A DNA stretch of 64,000 nucleotides from the NCBI GenBank assembly GCA_964617645.1, contig CAZTYE010000010.1, forward strand, positions 62,001 through 126,000. Direction: 5' to 3'. This DNA is from JADJGC01 sp964617645 (GTDB lineage Bacteria; Zixibacteria; MSB-5A5; CAIYYT01). Each line of letters begins with the position of its first letter. Position 1 is the stretch's first letter. The notes beneath the pieces were generated by a model that was given only the letters and a program-made list of their open reading frames with translations, was not told where the DNA came from and did not search any database. Both the position numbers and the translations under genes were made by a program. This document shows, piece after piece, positions 26,481 to 35,617 of the stretch.

Positions 26481-27317
26481 CTATTTCGTCAGCAGTTCCA
26501 CGATTTTGTCGGCGGCAGCCACTGCCGCACGTGCCGACTGCGGCTCGACCCGGCCGGTCGAAAACTTGACTTCTTCGCAGAATTCAAACAGGCTTCGGCA
26601 AAGGCCGCGCAGCTCGCCGTCCAGCGCCTGCTCCTCCATCCACCGCAAAACGTCGGTCGATGTATAGCCGGTCAGACGCGCACTGTGGACGCGTTCGATC
26701 GCGCCGAGCACGAGCCTGAGCACTTGCGTCGAGAAACTGCGGAAATCCTCCCGCTCCGCCAGTTTGCGAATTTCGCCGTACTGAGCGCGGATGTCATCGC
26801 GCCAATCGGATTCGGCGATGACATTGCGAACCGCGCGCCGCCGATACCATACGTAGCCGGCCGAGCTGAGAACAAAGACAATGAGCAAACCGACAATTAG
26901 TGTCCACGGCATCGCGCCGGACTTGGGGACCGGTTTGGGCGCAGCGATGCGGACAATGATCGGCTCTGAGGATAGCGTATCAACACCGTCGGCGCGGCGA
27001 AACTCGACTTTGAATGACGGGATCGTCACTTCCCCGCTTTGCCTCGGACGCAGCATGAAAGTGTAGGAACGAAGTGTTAGATCGCCTTGCCGCGCGACGG
27101 AACTTCCGGAACCGCCAACGTGGAAGGCGATCATCTCCGGTGGCGTGATCGGGGTTGTCGTTACCGACGGATCGGCGACTGAGACTTCGAGTCGCAGTTG
27201 AAGCTCATCCTCGAAGGCCGCTTCCAGCTTGTCCACACGCGCCTGAAACGACATTTGCGCGGTCGCCGATGCGGCAACCCAGAGAACCGCGAAAGTCAGA
27301 GTCAATGTCGCGCGCAT
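26481..27317 (-). CDS. Short BatD-like envelope protein (first gene of the Bat operon)
   Basis: A 278-residue protein. It has a signal peptide (cut near ASATAQ), a BatD-type Ig-like domain (residues about 22-145, with LRPRQSGEVTIPSFKVEFRR resembling BatD), a membrane span (WTLIVGLLIVFVLSSAGYVW) and a cytoplasmic helical tail. It lies 45 nt ahead of moxR. With the proteins at 22170 and 17393 it makes three BatD-like proteins in one operon. Role unknown. Confidence 0.72.
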   Translation of the reverse strand: MRATLTLTFAVLWVAASATAQMSFQARVDKLEAAFEDELQLRLEVSVADPSVTTTPITPPEMIAFHVGGSGSSVARQGDLTLRSYTFMLRPRQSGEVTIPSFKVEFRRADGVDTLSSEPIIVRIAAPKPVPKSGAMPWTLIVGLLIVFVLSSAGYVWYRRRAVRNVIAESDWRDDIRAQYGEIRKLAEREDFRSFSTQVLRLVLGAIERVHSARLTGYTSTDVLRWMEEQALDGELRGLCRSLFEFCEEVKFSTGRVEPQSARAAVAAADKIVELLTK

Positions 27318-27369
27318 GATACTTCGTGTCTGATACGCCAGTTTCAGAAGTCCGTCTCCATCCTTAACA

Positions 27370-28209
27370 CTATTTAACAGCCAGCGCCAAAGTCAGCAGC
27401 GCCGGTATCATGAGCGCTTTAAGCGCCAGCGATACCCAGCGCGCGCCGCGGCGCGGATCTTGCCGGTTGTAGATAACATAGATGATGACGATTGGCAAAT
27501 TGACGGCGAGGGAAACGAGGAGATAATAGAGATTAGTAAGATCGACATAGTGGCGCGCCCAGTAGGCGATGGGAAAGACGATGAATCCGGCCGTAAAGGC
27601 CGCCGCGCGCGCTTTGTATGCTCCCAATACCAGCGGCAGTGTCCGGCGCCGCAGAAGACGGTCGCCATCCATGTCCTCGATATCCTTGACGATCTCGCGG
27701 GCAAGGCTGAAGAAGAAAGTCAGAGAGAACGCCATGAGCGCTGCGTTCCAGCGGGCGGTCTCGCCAACACTCAATGCTGCCAGCAGGAATACGGAGCCAC
27801 ACAGAGTGGCGACAACGATGTTGCCAAGCAGGAACATTCCGGAGAGATTGCGCGCATAGAGCCAGAGCAGTAACGCCACAACGGCGTAGTATTGCGCCAG
27901 TCGCTCACCTCCCCCGGCCGCTACGATGGCGCCGGCAATGAGCAGCAGTAATGAGATAATCGCCGCCGTTTTCTGACTGATCGCGCCGGAAACGATGGCG
28001 CGACCGGGGCGGTTGATCCGGTCGGCCCGGAGGTCGTAGATGTCGTTGATCGAATATCCGAACGACACCAGCAGGAGCACGGCGATAATTTCCGGCCACG
28101 GCCACGACCAAACTCCGGTCGCGACTCTAAAGGCGACGACCACCGACGCGGCCGCAACCAGGCCGTTTAGTGGCCGCACCAGACTGATGCCGCTCAACAG
28201 TCGCCTCAT
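27370..28209 (-). CDS. UbiA-family prenyltransferase
   Basis: A 279-residue polytopic protein with about eight membrane helices. The two Asp-rich prenyl-diphosphate/Mg motifs are present: NDIYDLRADRINRPGRAI (residues about 55-72) and KDIEDMDGDRLLRR (about 175-188). The acceptor is not clear; similarity in layout suggests the geranylgeranylglycerol-phosphate or menaquinone/chlorophyll synthase side of the family. Its ATG overlaps the stop of the Omp85 gene (ATGA), so it is co-translated at the end of the surface operon, an odd place for a lipid enzyme. Confidence 0.88.
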   Translation of the reverse strand: MRRLLSGISLVRPLNGLVAAASVVVAFRVATGVWSWPWPEIIAVLLLVSFGYSINDIYDLRADRINRPGRAIVSGAISQKTAAIISLLLLIAGAIVAAGGGERLAQYYAVVALLLWLYARNLSGMFLLGNIVVATLCGSVFLLAALSVGETARWNAALMAFSLTFFFSLAREIVKDIEDMDGDRLLRRRTLPLVLGAYKARAAAFTAGFIVFPIAYWARHYVDLTNLYYLLVSLAVNLPIVIIYVIYNRQDPRRGARWVSLALKALMIPALLTLALAVK

Positions 28210-29819
28210 CGATTAGTCTCGAAACCGAAGTGCACGAACAGGCCATCCCATTGTTTGATCTCACCCGCCGAAAGGTCAATTTTGAACCAGCCGGCCGAAC
28301 TGAGCAGCGAGGCGCCAAGGCCGAATCCGGTCAGGCGCAGCGCACCCGATTCGCTGCCAAGATAAGCGTTGTCGCAGAATCCGCGCAGCACGAATTGAGA
28401 TCCTATCATCCAGCGCAGTTCGGTGGCCAGAGCGACACCCTGCCGGGCCAGGAACTGCCGCTCACGATAGCCGCGCAGAGTCTCGGAGCCGCCGATTTCG
28501 ATTAACTGTTCGCGCGGAATCGGCACGAAGTCGGACCGGACTTCAAAGGCCGATACGCGCTGGTACCAATAGTAGCTGCGACCAAGCGGCAGCCAGAACT
28601 CACTCGATAAGCGCAAGTCACGACTGTAGCCGGTGGTGACGGCGCCGCCGGCGGCGAAGGCCTTGCGGTACGAAGAACCAAACAGCGTTAATACGCGGAA
28701 ACCGCGGCGAGGGATAGCCTCCGTGTCGCGGCCGTCGAAAGCGGTCGTAAAGTTGGCGGCGAGAATTCGGGCGGACGGTGACGCGCGGCCGGCGTCGGGC
28801 GTGATCTTTGACCAGGAACCCGACGCCCCGACCTGCCAGTCGGCGCCAAGATGACCCAATAATCCGACGCTCAGCGTCGCGTTAATGAAGCTGGAATCGC
28901 GGTCCATTTGCGACAAAGCGACATTGCCGTCAACCGGTGTGCCGCCAATGTACGGCGCCGATGCCGCCAGCCGCAGTTTGCGGGAAAACTCGTCGCGCCG
29001 CTGCCAGTTGAGATCCAGTCGCTCGCCGTAACCCAACAAGTTGGCGAGCGCAACATCAACTATGCCGGACAGCGAATTGTCGGGCCCCAGCGCCGCCACG
29101 CCGCTCAGATTGAAATTGCGCTTGTCGCGAACCGGAAACCGAACGGCCGCCGCATCTCGGATCAGATCGTGGCGCACATCGGGCTGCTCGCCGACCGTGA
29201 TGAAATCCAGCCCCTTGAGCCGCAGGATCGACTGCGCGACAGCGCGCTCGTCGTAGGTGTCGCCGGGGCGAATAGTCAACCTTCGATGGAGAGTTGCCGG
29301 ACGCGTCGAAATCAGGCGTTCGTAGTCGACAGTCCCAATCGGAAGCCGCGGACCGGTGATGAGCTGCACATGGATAGTCGCTTGCCCGTTTTCGACCGAA
29401 TAATGTTCCGGCTGAACTTGCGCAAACGGATACCCGCGCTCGGCATATAAACGAACGACGGCAAGCAAGACGTGCTCGAAAGTCGGTGCCGAGAGCGGCT
29501 GGTCGGGGTCGAATTCGTGGAGCGATCTCACGGCCGCTGAATCGGCGCCTGTCAGGCGCAGATCACGCATGCGATAGAGTTGATTTGGCAATACGACAAT
29601 TGACGAATCGGGCGCCGTTGAAACTGCCAGTTCGGCGTCCAAGTAGCCCGCGGCCCAACACGCTTGCAGGACGCTGTCACGCAGCTCGACGATTGACAGT
29701 GACGAACGACGCAGTCGTTCAAGCCGCTCCTGATCGAGAAAGTCGGCGCCGGCGATGTTGATACTAGAAGCCGACGTTGCCCACAGCATGGCGAGTATGA
29801 AAGACCTTAATCGCATCAT
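28206..29819 (-). CDS. Omp85-family outer membrane protein (POTRA plus barrel)
   Basis: A 537-residue protein. It has a signal peptide, two or three POTRA-like segments (residues about 70-235, for example PNQLYRMRDLRLTGADSAAV and RPGDTYDERAVAQSILRLKG) and a C-terminal 16-strand-type barrel. The L6-loop signature of the family, IGGSETLRGYRERQFLARQG, is intact. The ending HFGFETNR is not the usual terminal Phe but contains a closing strand. Shorter than BamA (about 800 residues) and closer in size to TamA-like or surface-antigen proteins. It may insert or export the large outer-membrane protein encoded just upstream (overlap 4 nt). Confidence 0.85.
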   Translation of the reverse strand: MMRLRSFILAMLWATSASSINIAGADFLDQERLERLRRSSLSIVELRDSVLQACWAAGYLDAELAVSTAPDSSIVVLPNQLYRMRDLRLTGADSAAVRSLHEFDPDQPLSAPTFEHVLLAVVRLYAERGYPFAQVQPEHYSVENGQATIHVQLITGPRLPIGTVDYERLISTRPATLHRRLTIRPGDTYDERAVAQSILRLKGLDFITVGEQPDVRHDLIRDAAAVRFPVRDKRNFNLSGVAALGPDNSLSGIVDVALANLLGYGERLDLNWQRRDEFSRKLRLAASAPYIGGTPVDGNVALSQMDRDSSFINATLSVGLLGHLGADWQVGASGSWSKITPDAGRASPSARILAANFTTAFDGRDTEAIPRRGFRVLTLFGSSYRKAFAAGGAVTTGYSRDLRLSSEFWLPLGRSYYWYQRVSAFEVRSDFVPIPREQLIEIGGSETLRGYRERQFLARQGVALATELRWMIGSQFVLRGFCDNAYLGSESGALRLTGFGLGASLLSSAGWFKIDLSAGEIKQWDGLFVHFGFETNR

Positions 29820-32800
29820 TGGAATTTCGAGATTAGCTCGCTCCGCAGGAAATACCGATTTCGCTCGCCGGCGCGAATTTCACCGTGACCGTAAATTTTG
29901 AGCGAAAAATTGTCGGCGATTGCGATATCGACGCGGATTCTCCCGCCGCCGTTGTTTCCGCGCGGGAATCCCTCCGCCAACTGAATGATCAGCTCTTGCT
30001 CGCGAGCTTCGGAAACTTGCAGCGCAAACACGGAAAGCTCGATCCGGCCGCGATTGACAACGGCATAGGCGATACTGGGCGTGACGCGCAAGCTGCGGAC
30101 ATCAAATTCGAGCGAATCGGCGCGCTCGCGCATCCCCCGCAGCGATATTCCAAGTTCCCACGCTCCGGAGTAGTGGGTGTAACCGAATTCCGCGCCGCGT
30201 TCCCGAAGGAAGAGACGCTGGCGCGGCGATTCGTCGATCGAGCGGTTGCGCGCGTTGAGCATGAGTTGCGCCAGATCGCGGTCGCCGACGGTCTTTTGAG
30301 TCAGCAGCCGGATTTCTTCACTCCGGCGGCGACCGGGCGTCGTGATTTCGAGACGGTTGTCATCGCGTCGCCGTTGATAAGAAAGCTCGGTATTGAGCCG
30401 GAGCTGGCGGTCGAATCGCTGCGCGCGGTAAGCGGATGTCTGTTGCCGCAATCGCGAATCGACGCCGAAGTACCTTCGCGGCGGAACCAGCCACTCCCAG
30501 GGAAAGCGTGATGCGGTATCGCCAATCTCGCGAAAGCTGACTTCATACCGGAGACTCAGCCCATTGAGCAGCGGCGATGCCGCCAATCGCGACAAGTCGC
30601 TTTCCAGGAGAAGCCGCTTTTCGGCCTCAATGGATGCGCGCAAATTGCCAACATCTTCGTTGACCAATACATAATCGCCGCGCGGCTGCGCGACATAAAC
30701 AGAATCGATCAGCACGTAATCGCCATCTCCGGGATCCACCTTGAGGTAGGTCTGACTGGTCGCGGCAATTCCACGGCGATTGAGCCGGTAGTCGGCGGTC
30801 ACACTCAGTATCTGCGCCAGTTGCGGCAGTAGCAAACTGAGGGCGCCGGTTTGATAGCGCTCCCGACGGCCCTGATTCCGGTAGCTGTTTTGATGCATCG
30901 TCAAATCGACGCGCCGGCCCGACCCCCATTTGCTGTCGAGCCGCGCCGTGTATGTGCGTTTGACATCGAGACGCTGCCACTCAGTCAGCTTGCGCCAGTT
31001 TTGCCGCACTTGGGCGGCGATGGTCAAACCATTCCAACCGAGCGACAGATCGAGATCGCGCTTGCTGTCGCTTTGTTTTGAAGTGCCGGTCTGTTCACGC
31101 CGCCGCAAGTCGAAGTCGCCGCTCGACCTGAATTCGACTGCCAAAGCTTTGAGCGCCAATCGCGGAATCGCGCGCAGCAAGCGGCGATGCGCGCTTTCGC
31201 GCTCGTCGGCGCCGGTTATCGAAGTTGTCAGACTGAGATCGACCCAGGATGCCGGCCTGGCATTGAGCGCGCCTTGAACTCGCTGGGAGCGAAAGCCGCC
31301 GGTCTCAGCGACAAGGCCGCCATTTAACCCAAGCGATACCGCTGAGTCCGGCGACCAACGTAGTTGTACTTCAGCCAGGCGGCGGTCGCGCGGCGCTGTC
31401 GATTCCCGCTGCCAGAGATAGTTGTCATCGATCCGATCAGTGCGCCCGAAGCGATTGGCTTCCGCAGGAACGAGTTCGCCGGACAGACTACCTGACACAC
31501 GATGATCGCGTGAGACAAGCGACCAGGTCGCTGCCGCCGCCGGTTGGTTGTTGTTGCCGTCGTCCAGTGACGACAGTCGATTTCGGTCGGTGTTGAGCAT
31601 CGCGAGTTCGGCACTGAGCGTCGACGCACCGGCGCTACGCCAAAGAGCCAGTAGTCCCAGTTGCTGCGAAGTTTCCGGCAGCGGCAGGATCCGCAGTGGC
31701 TCGTAGCTGCCCTGTTTTTTGCCGACGAACTGGTAGCGACCCGCGCCGAGGTAAACATAACCCCCCGAATCAACGGCGGCGAATTCGACGAGGAGATCGC
31801 CGTTGCCGGCGCCGACATGGCGGTAGAAGCGGGTGCCGGCCGAATCGGTGTCGGCGATGTAGCTGCCATTGCCGCTGCCGACGAAGCGCGCGCCGTCCTG
31901 GAGGGCTCGAGCGGGATCATCACCGGCCTGCGCCAGCACCACGCGGTCACTGTCCGTCAGAGAAAAATCGAGGGGATCGCTTGCCTCTGTGAGCAGACCG
32001 GTGTAGCCGGCGGCGAGGCTGAGCGTCTCTCCCAACCGATGCCGGTGCGCCGCCGCCAGCAGCGTCTTGCGGTACTCGAGGCGCTGGGCTTCGAACTCGA
32101 TGCGCACGCGGTCGGCCGGATTGACTAAGCGGCGACCGGTAAAAATCAGCTCACCGCGCAGGTAGTCAATGTAGTAATCCTGATCGCGTCCTCGTTGCAG
32201 CATCATGCCGTTGTACCAAACTGCTTCGGAATTCTCTACCACCGCGACACCGAAGCGGCCATCGCGGTCGCGCAACCGGTACGGGCCAAAGCTGCCCTCT
32301 ATCGTCTCGAATTCGTTGACGACAAAATTGCCGCGCGGCGCCGCGGCTGCGATTTCGCTGCTTCCACTTTCGGAAGCGTAGCTCAGCTCCAGACCCTGCA
32401 CCTGTCGGGACAATCGTTGGAAGCGAAACTGCTCTCGCTTCAGCGCGAAACTGCCGAAGCGTGACCGCAGCGAGCTCGATTCGACTTCAAGGTAGACCGA
32501 CTCCAACTCCGAGAAGCGGCGCGTCACAAACCGGCTGTCGCGCGTTCCGCGGTCCGCAAACGTGCCGCGAACGGCAACGCCCTTTTTGATTTCACCCGAG
32601 ATTGTTAATGCCAGACCTTGCGAGAGATTGGCGCTATTGCGATCGGAGACGTCCGCCGAAAACGATTTCGTGCCCGTGATCTTGAGGTTGCCTTCAGATG
32701 TAGCTGCTCCGGTAACAAACGCAGCGGGCAGCGCCGCGTCATGGAGCGCCTCGCCGGTCGTGGCATAAGATCTGAGCGCAAAGGTTCGGGTCAGAAACGG

Positions 32801-33103
32801 CGAACGGCGCCAGAACAAGACCCGCACGCTATCGCCGGCACTCTCGGTGAGGCAGATGAGATTCCGATCAGCGCCGAATTCTTGTTGCCGATGCAGAACC
32901 GCTCCGGAAAGCGAGAGCACAACAAGGCTGTCGACCGGCGCAGCTATCGTGAGACAACGGTTCGAATCGAGCGCGATCCGCCTTTCGGTCGTGAGTGGGA
33001 TGTAAGACTGAGCCGCGAGAATCGCCGGCCAGAGCGCAAGCGCGCAAAACAGAACCGGCGCAATATGACCGCGATGGCTACGGCGTCGCAGCCGCCAAGT
33101 CAT
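29816..33103 (-). CDS. Very large predicted outer membrane protein, family not recognised
   Basis: About 1095 residues from the ATG at 33101-33103; the preceding part of the frame overlaps the NHL gene and lacks signal features. A signal peptide (GHIAPVLFCALALWPAILAAQ) is followed by a beta-rich sequence throughout, with alternating polar/aromatic strands, few Cys and no long hydrophobic helix. A notable segment is VVENSEAVWYNGMMLQRGRD followed by YYIDYLRGELIFTGRRLVNP; the second half consists of many Arg-rich amphipathic strands, ending YFLRSELISKF. It looks like a large barrel or surface beta structure. I do not recognise a named family. It sits between an NHL lipoprotein and an Omp85 protein, overlapping both, so they probably act together. 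Confidence 0.7.
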   Translation of the reverse strand: MTWRLRRRSHRGHIAPVLFCALALWPAILAAQSYIPLTTERRIALDSNRCLTIAAPVDSLVVLSLSGAVLHRQQEFGADRNLICLTESAGDSVRVLFWRRSPFLTRTFALRSYATTGEALHDAALPAAFVTGAATSEGNLKITGTKSFSADVSDRNSANLSQGLALTISGEIKKGVAVRGTFADRGTRDSRFVTRRFSELESVYLEVESSSLRSRFGSFALKREQFRFQRLSRQVQGLELSYASESGSSEIAAAAPRGNFVVNEFETIEGSFGPYRLRDRDGRFGVAVVENSEAVWYNGMMLQRGRDQDYYIDYLRGELIFTGRRLVNPADRVRIEFEAQRLEYRKTLLAAAHRHRLGETLSLAAGYTGLLTEASDPLDFSLTDSDRVVLAQAGDDPARALQDGARFVGSGNGSYIADTDSAGTRFYRHVGAGNGDLLVEFAAVDSGGYVYLGAGRYQFVGKKQGSYEPLRILPLPETSQQLGLLALWRSAGASTLSAELAMLNTDRNRLSSLDDGNNNQPAAAATWSLVSRDHRVSGSLSGELVPAEANRFGRTDRIDDNYLWQRESTAPRDRRLAEVQLRWSPDSAVSLGLNGGLVAETGGFRSQRVQGALNARPASWVDLSLTTSITGADERESAHRRLLRAIPRLALKALAVEFRSSGDFDLRRREQTGTSKQSDSKRDLDLSLGWNGLTIAAQVRQNWRKLTEWQRLDVKRTYTARLDSKWGSGRRVDLTMHQNSYRNQGRRERYQTGALSLLLPQLAQILSVTADYRLNRRGIAATSQTYLKVDPGDGDYVLIDSVYVAQPRGDYVLVNEDVGNLRASIEAEKRLLLESDLSRLAASPLLNGLSLRYEVSFREIGDTASRFPWEWLVPPRRYFGVDSRLRQQTSAYRAQRFDRQLRLNTELSYQRRRDDNRLEITTPGRRRSEEIRLLTQKTVGDRDLAQLMLNARNRSIDESPRQRLFLRERGAEFGYTHYSGAWELGISLRGMRERADSLEFDVRSLRVTPSIAYAVVNRGRIELSVFALQVSEAREQELIIQLAEGFPRGNNGGGRIRVDIAIADNFSLKIYGHGEIRAGERNRYFLRSELISKFQ

Positions 33104-34007
33104 AGATGACGATACGGTTGTTGCCGCTGTCGCAGACGTAGACTTTTCCACTGCCGTCCCAGACAACGCAGCCCGGATTGGCGAATTGCAGCGGGCCGCT
33201 TCCCGATCCTCCGACCGTCGCCAGACGGGCGCCACTGCGGTCGAACAGGGCTAACTCGCTACGTTCGGAATCGGCGACAATCAGGTGATGAGGACTGAGG
33301 GCGAATCCGTTAATGACGGCGACGCCGTCGGGAGTGATCTTGCCTTTGCCGTTTCCGAAGCCATCAAAGAGAAAAATCGTCCCGCGTTCGCGATCGGCCA
33401 CCGCTACCGTTCCTTCGTTATCCACCGCAATCGCTCCGCAGCGACCGAAGCCGCCCGGCGGCATCAATTCCTGATGAACGCTGTAATTCTGATCGAGCAC
33501 CCAGACGCGGAGATTATCGGGGTCGACCAAATACATCTGGCCAAATCGCGAAAATGCGATAGCAACGACTTTGCCGATAGACTGCAGCTCGGGTTCGGAA
33601 TTCAGGCGGATTTCGTCGGCGAAGACCAGATTGTAGTCGCTGCGGACAATTCGATTGTTCCCCTGGTCGACGATGAAGAAGTCGACTCCGCCGTCGGACG
33701 TGATCGCCAAGGGCCGGGATAGACCGGAAAGCCCGAGACCATAACCGCCATTGTCGCGCACAAACGCGAGATTGCGATCGAGCTTCACGACCCGATTGTT
33801 GCCCGTATCGAGAATGTACAAATTGCCGCTGGGATCGAACGCCAGCGCCGTCGGTCCGCTCAGCGATTTCCCGCCGAAAACACCTTTGATCTCGCCGGCG
33901 AAAGCCAAACGGCTGACAACCGGCGGAGTCGGCGGTTCAAGCTGCGGCGCTGAACCGCAGCCGATTAGCGCGGCGGTCAACAAACAGACGGAAATGAAGC
34001 GTAACAT
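33078..34007 (-). CDS. NHL-repeat lipoprotein (six-bladed propeller)
   Basis: A 309-residue protein with a lipoprotein signal (MLRFISVCLLTAALIGCG, lipobox LIGC) and NHL repeats over the rest: PTALAFDPSGNLYILDTGNN, FFIVDQGNNRIVRSD, and a final KVYVCDSGNNRIVIYD. NHL propellers usually bind protein, peptide or glycan partners at the cell surface. The end overlaps the start of the large outer-membrane protein gene by 26 nt, indicating coupled translation. Confidence 0.88.
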   Translation of the reverse strand: MLRFISVCLLTAALIGCGSAPQLEPPTPPVVSRLAFAGEIKGVFGGKSLSGPTALAFDPSGNLYILDTGNNRVVKLDRNLAFVRDNGGYGLGLSGLSRPLAITSDGGVDFFIVDQGNNRIVRSDYNLVFADEIRLNSEPELQSIGKVVAIAFSRFGQMYLVDPDNLRVWVLDQNYSVHQELMPPGGFGRCGAIAVDNEGTVAVADRERGTIFLFDGFGNGKGKITPDGVAVINGFALSPHHLIVADSERSELALFDRSGARLATVGGSGSGPLQFANPGCVVWDGSGKVYVCDSGNNRIVIYDLAAATP

Positions 34008-34012
34008 CGCGA

Positions 34013-34753
34013 TTAAAATCTCGCCGACGCCGAGAGCAGCCAGCCTTCCTGATGCCGCTGCAGCTCGATCCCGGAGAAGCCGGATTCGATGCCGCGATTA
34101 TGGCGTTTTGCACTCCACCAGGCGTCGACCGCGGAAAGGAAGTGGTTGGCGACAATAAACCCAAGCGCAAAATCGGCGTTGCGATAAAATGACTTGGAAT
34201 CGTTCTTCAGGTCGCGATAACGCTCGCGCGCTTCCGCCGAGTTCCAGCGCCAAAAATACTCCGGTGTGTCCGGGTAGTATTGACGCGCCGGGTCGAACGC
34301 GCCGCCGATCTTGTTGTATTCCTCGCGCGATCCGTAAAATCCGAGCACGTCAAAAAAGCGCTCGTCCTTGCCGTCGACCAAGGCGCCGGCCTCGCGAGCA
34401 GCCAACAACTTGAAATCGTCCTCCCGCCACTGTCCCAGATGGTGAAATGAGATCAATGCCGCCCAACCGCTCAATTCGGCGGCCATGAAAACTCGCGACT
34501 TGAATTTTGCGCCGACATACAGCTCGCCGGTGCCGGGCACAACCAGCGACATCAGAAACGCCTTGCCGGCGCTCTTGCGAACCGCGCCGCGATCGGTCTT
34601 GACTTCGGAGAATCCCTGTCCCTGTTCGACCTGTTGCTGAATCGTCGGCTGCGGCGCTTCCGCGAATGACGACGGTTCGAGTCGAATCTGCGCCGGTGAC
34701 GTGCCGGCAACAGCCGCCAAAATGACAAGCGTATATCTCAGGGCGCGTATCAT
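34013..34753 (-). CDS. DUF5683-like envelope protein, paralog 1
   Basis: A 246-residue protein with a signal peptide and a conserved hydrophobic block FLMSLVVPGTGELYVGAKFK (PGxGxxY motif). A second membrane-like segment (VANHFLSAVDAWWSAKRHNR) and a beta end (WLLSASARF) follow. It is clearly paralogous to the gene immediately upstream (34753-35592). Proteins with PGxGxxY in this layout are encoded widely in FCB genomes; function unknown. Starts within the stop of its paralog (TGATG overlap). Confidence 0.72.
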   Translation of the reverse strand: MIRALRYTLVILAAVAGTSPAQIRLEPSSFAEAPQPTIQQQVEQGQGFSEVKTDRGAVRKSAGKAFLMSLVVPGTGELYVGAKFKSRVFMAAELSGWAALISFHHLGQWREDDFKLLAAREAGALVDGKDERFFDVLGFYGSREEYNKIGGAFDPARQYYPDTPEYFWRWNSAEARERYRDLKNDSKSFYRNADFALGFIVANHFLSAVDAWWSAKRHNRGIESGFSGIELQRHQEGWLLSASARF

Positions 34754-35592
34754 CAGAATTTGTAGCTCAAAATCAACTTGGGCATCGAATGGCCTTCGTA
34801 TTTGGCCAGCCGCGCCTTCAGCGAAAACTCGGCGAAACTGTCCTGCTGGCGGTTGTAGCGACGCGCCGACAGCGCGGCATCGAACGCCGAAAACAGATGG
34901 TTGGCGATTGCGACGATCGCCCCCAGCTTGGCGCGGTCAAAGTCCTTGTTCGCCTTGTCACGATCGAGAAGATATTGTTCGCGATACGCCGAAGTCGAGT
35001 CGCCGGTGCGGTAGTCGGTATCGGTCCAACCATAGTTGAACTGGTCGTACTTCCCGATCATTTCGAAATACTGCTGCGTCTGCGTCGTCGGCAGATGATG
35101 CGTGAAAATCGCGTCGGTGATATATGACGTGTCGCGGTCGTCGGTGATTCCGTGCACCTCGATCAGGTAATTTTGGTAGCGCTCCGGGTCCCAGTAATTG
35201 CGCGCTAATTCCTTGTTATCGTCATCCTGATTGACACCCTTGTTGTGGAAGATGTACCAGGCCGACCAGGCCAGGGCCTCGATGCCCATGAAAAACACTC
35301 CCTTGGTCTTGGAGCCGGTGTAGAGTTGCCCGGTACCGGGAATAGTCATCGAGTAAAGGAATCCACGACTGGGGGATTTATAGTTGATGTCGAAGATGTC
35401 CGAGGTCATCGGAAAGTCTTCAAAACCGGCGGCGAGTTCGAGCTGATCGAGCTGGCGCATCCGCTGATAGTTCTTGAGTTCGCGCTCGGCAAGGCTGGCG
35501 CCGATCGTGCCGGTCTGCAGAGGTCGAATATCCTCGGCGACCGCCGACGCTGCGAGCATCAGCAGCAGCGCCGCGAGAAGAAACTTGGACAT
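34753..35592 (-). CDS. DUF5683-like envelope protein, paralog 2
   Basis: About 279 residues from MSKFLLAALLLMLAASAVAE (signal peptide; a start 7 codons upstream is also open). It shares FLYSMTIPGTGQLYTGSKTK, IANHLFSAFDAALSARRYNR and a C-terminal KLILSYKF with the downstream paralog. Two membrane-associated hydrophobic stretches and an aromatic C-terminal residue suggest association with the outer membrane. Encoded between the M6 protease and the NHL lipoprotein. Confidence 0.72.
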   Translation of the reverse strand: MSKFLLAALLLMLAASAVAEDIRPLQTGTIGASLAERELKNYQRMRQLDQLELAAGFEDFPMTSDIFDINYKSPSRGFLYSMTIPGTGQLYTGSKTKGVFFMGIEALAWSAWYIFHNKGVNQDDDNKELARNYWDPERYQNYLIEVHGITDDRDTSYITDAIFTHHLPTTQTQQYFEMIGKYDQFNYGWTDTDYRTGDSTSAYREQYLLDRDKANKDFDRAKLGAIVAIANHLFSAFDAALSARRYNRQQDSFAEFSLKARLAKYEGHSMPKLILSYKF

Positions 35593-35617
35593 GAGTCTAT
35601 CCTCCAGGGTCATATTA

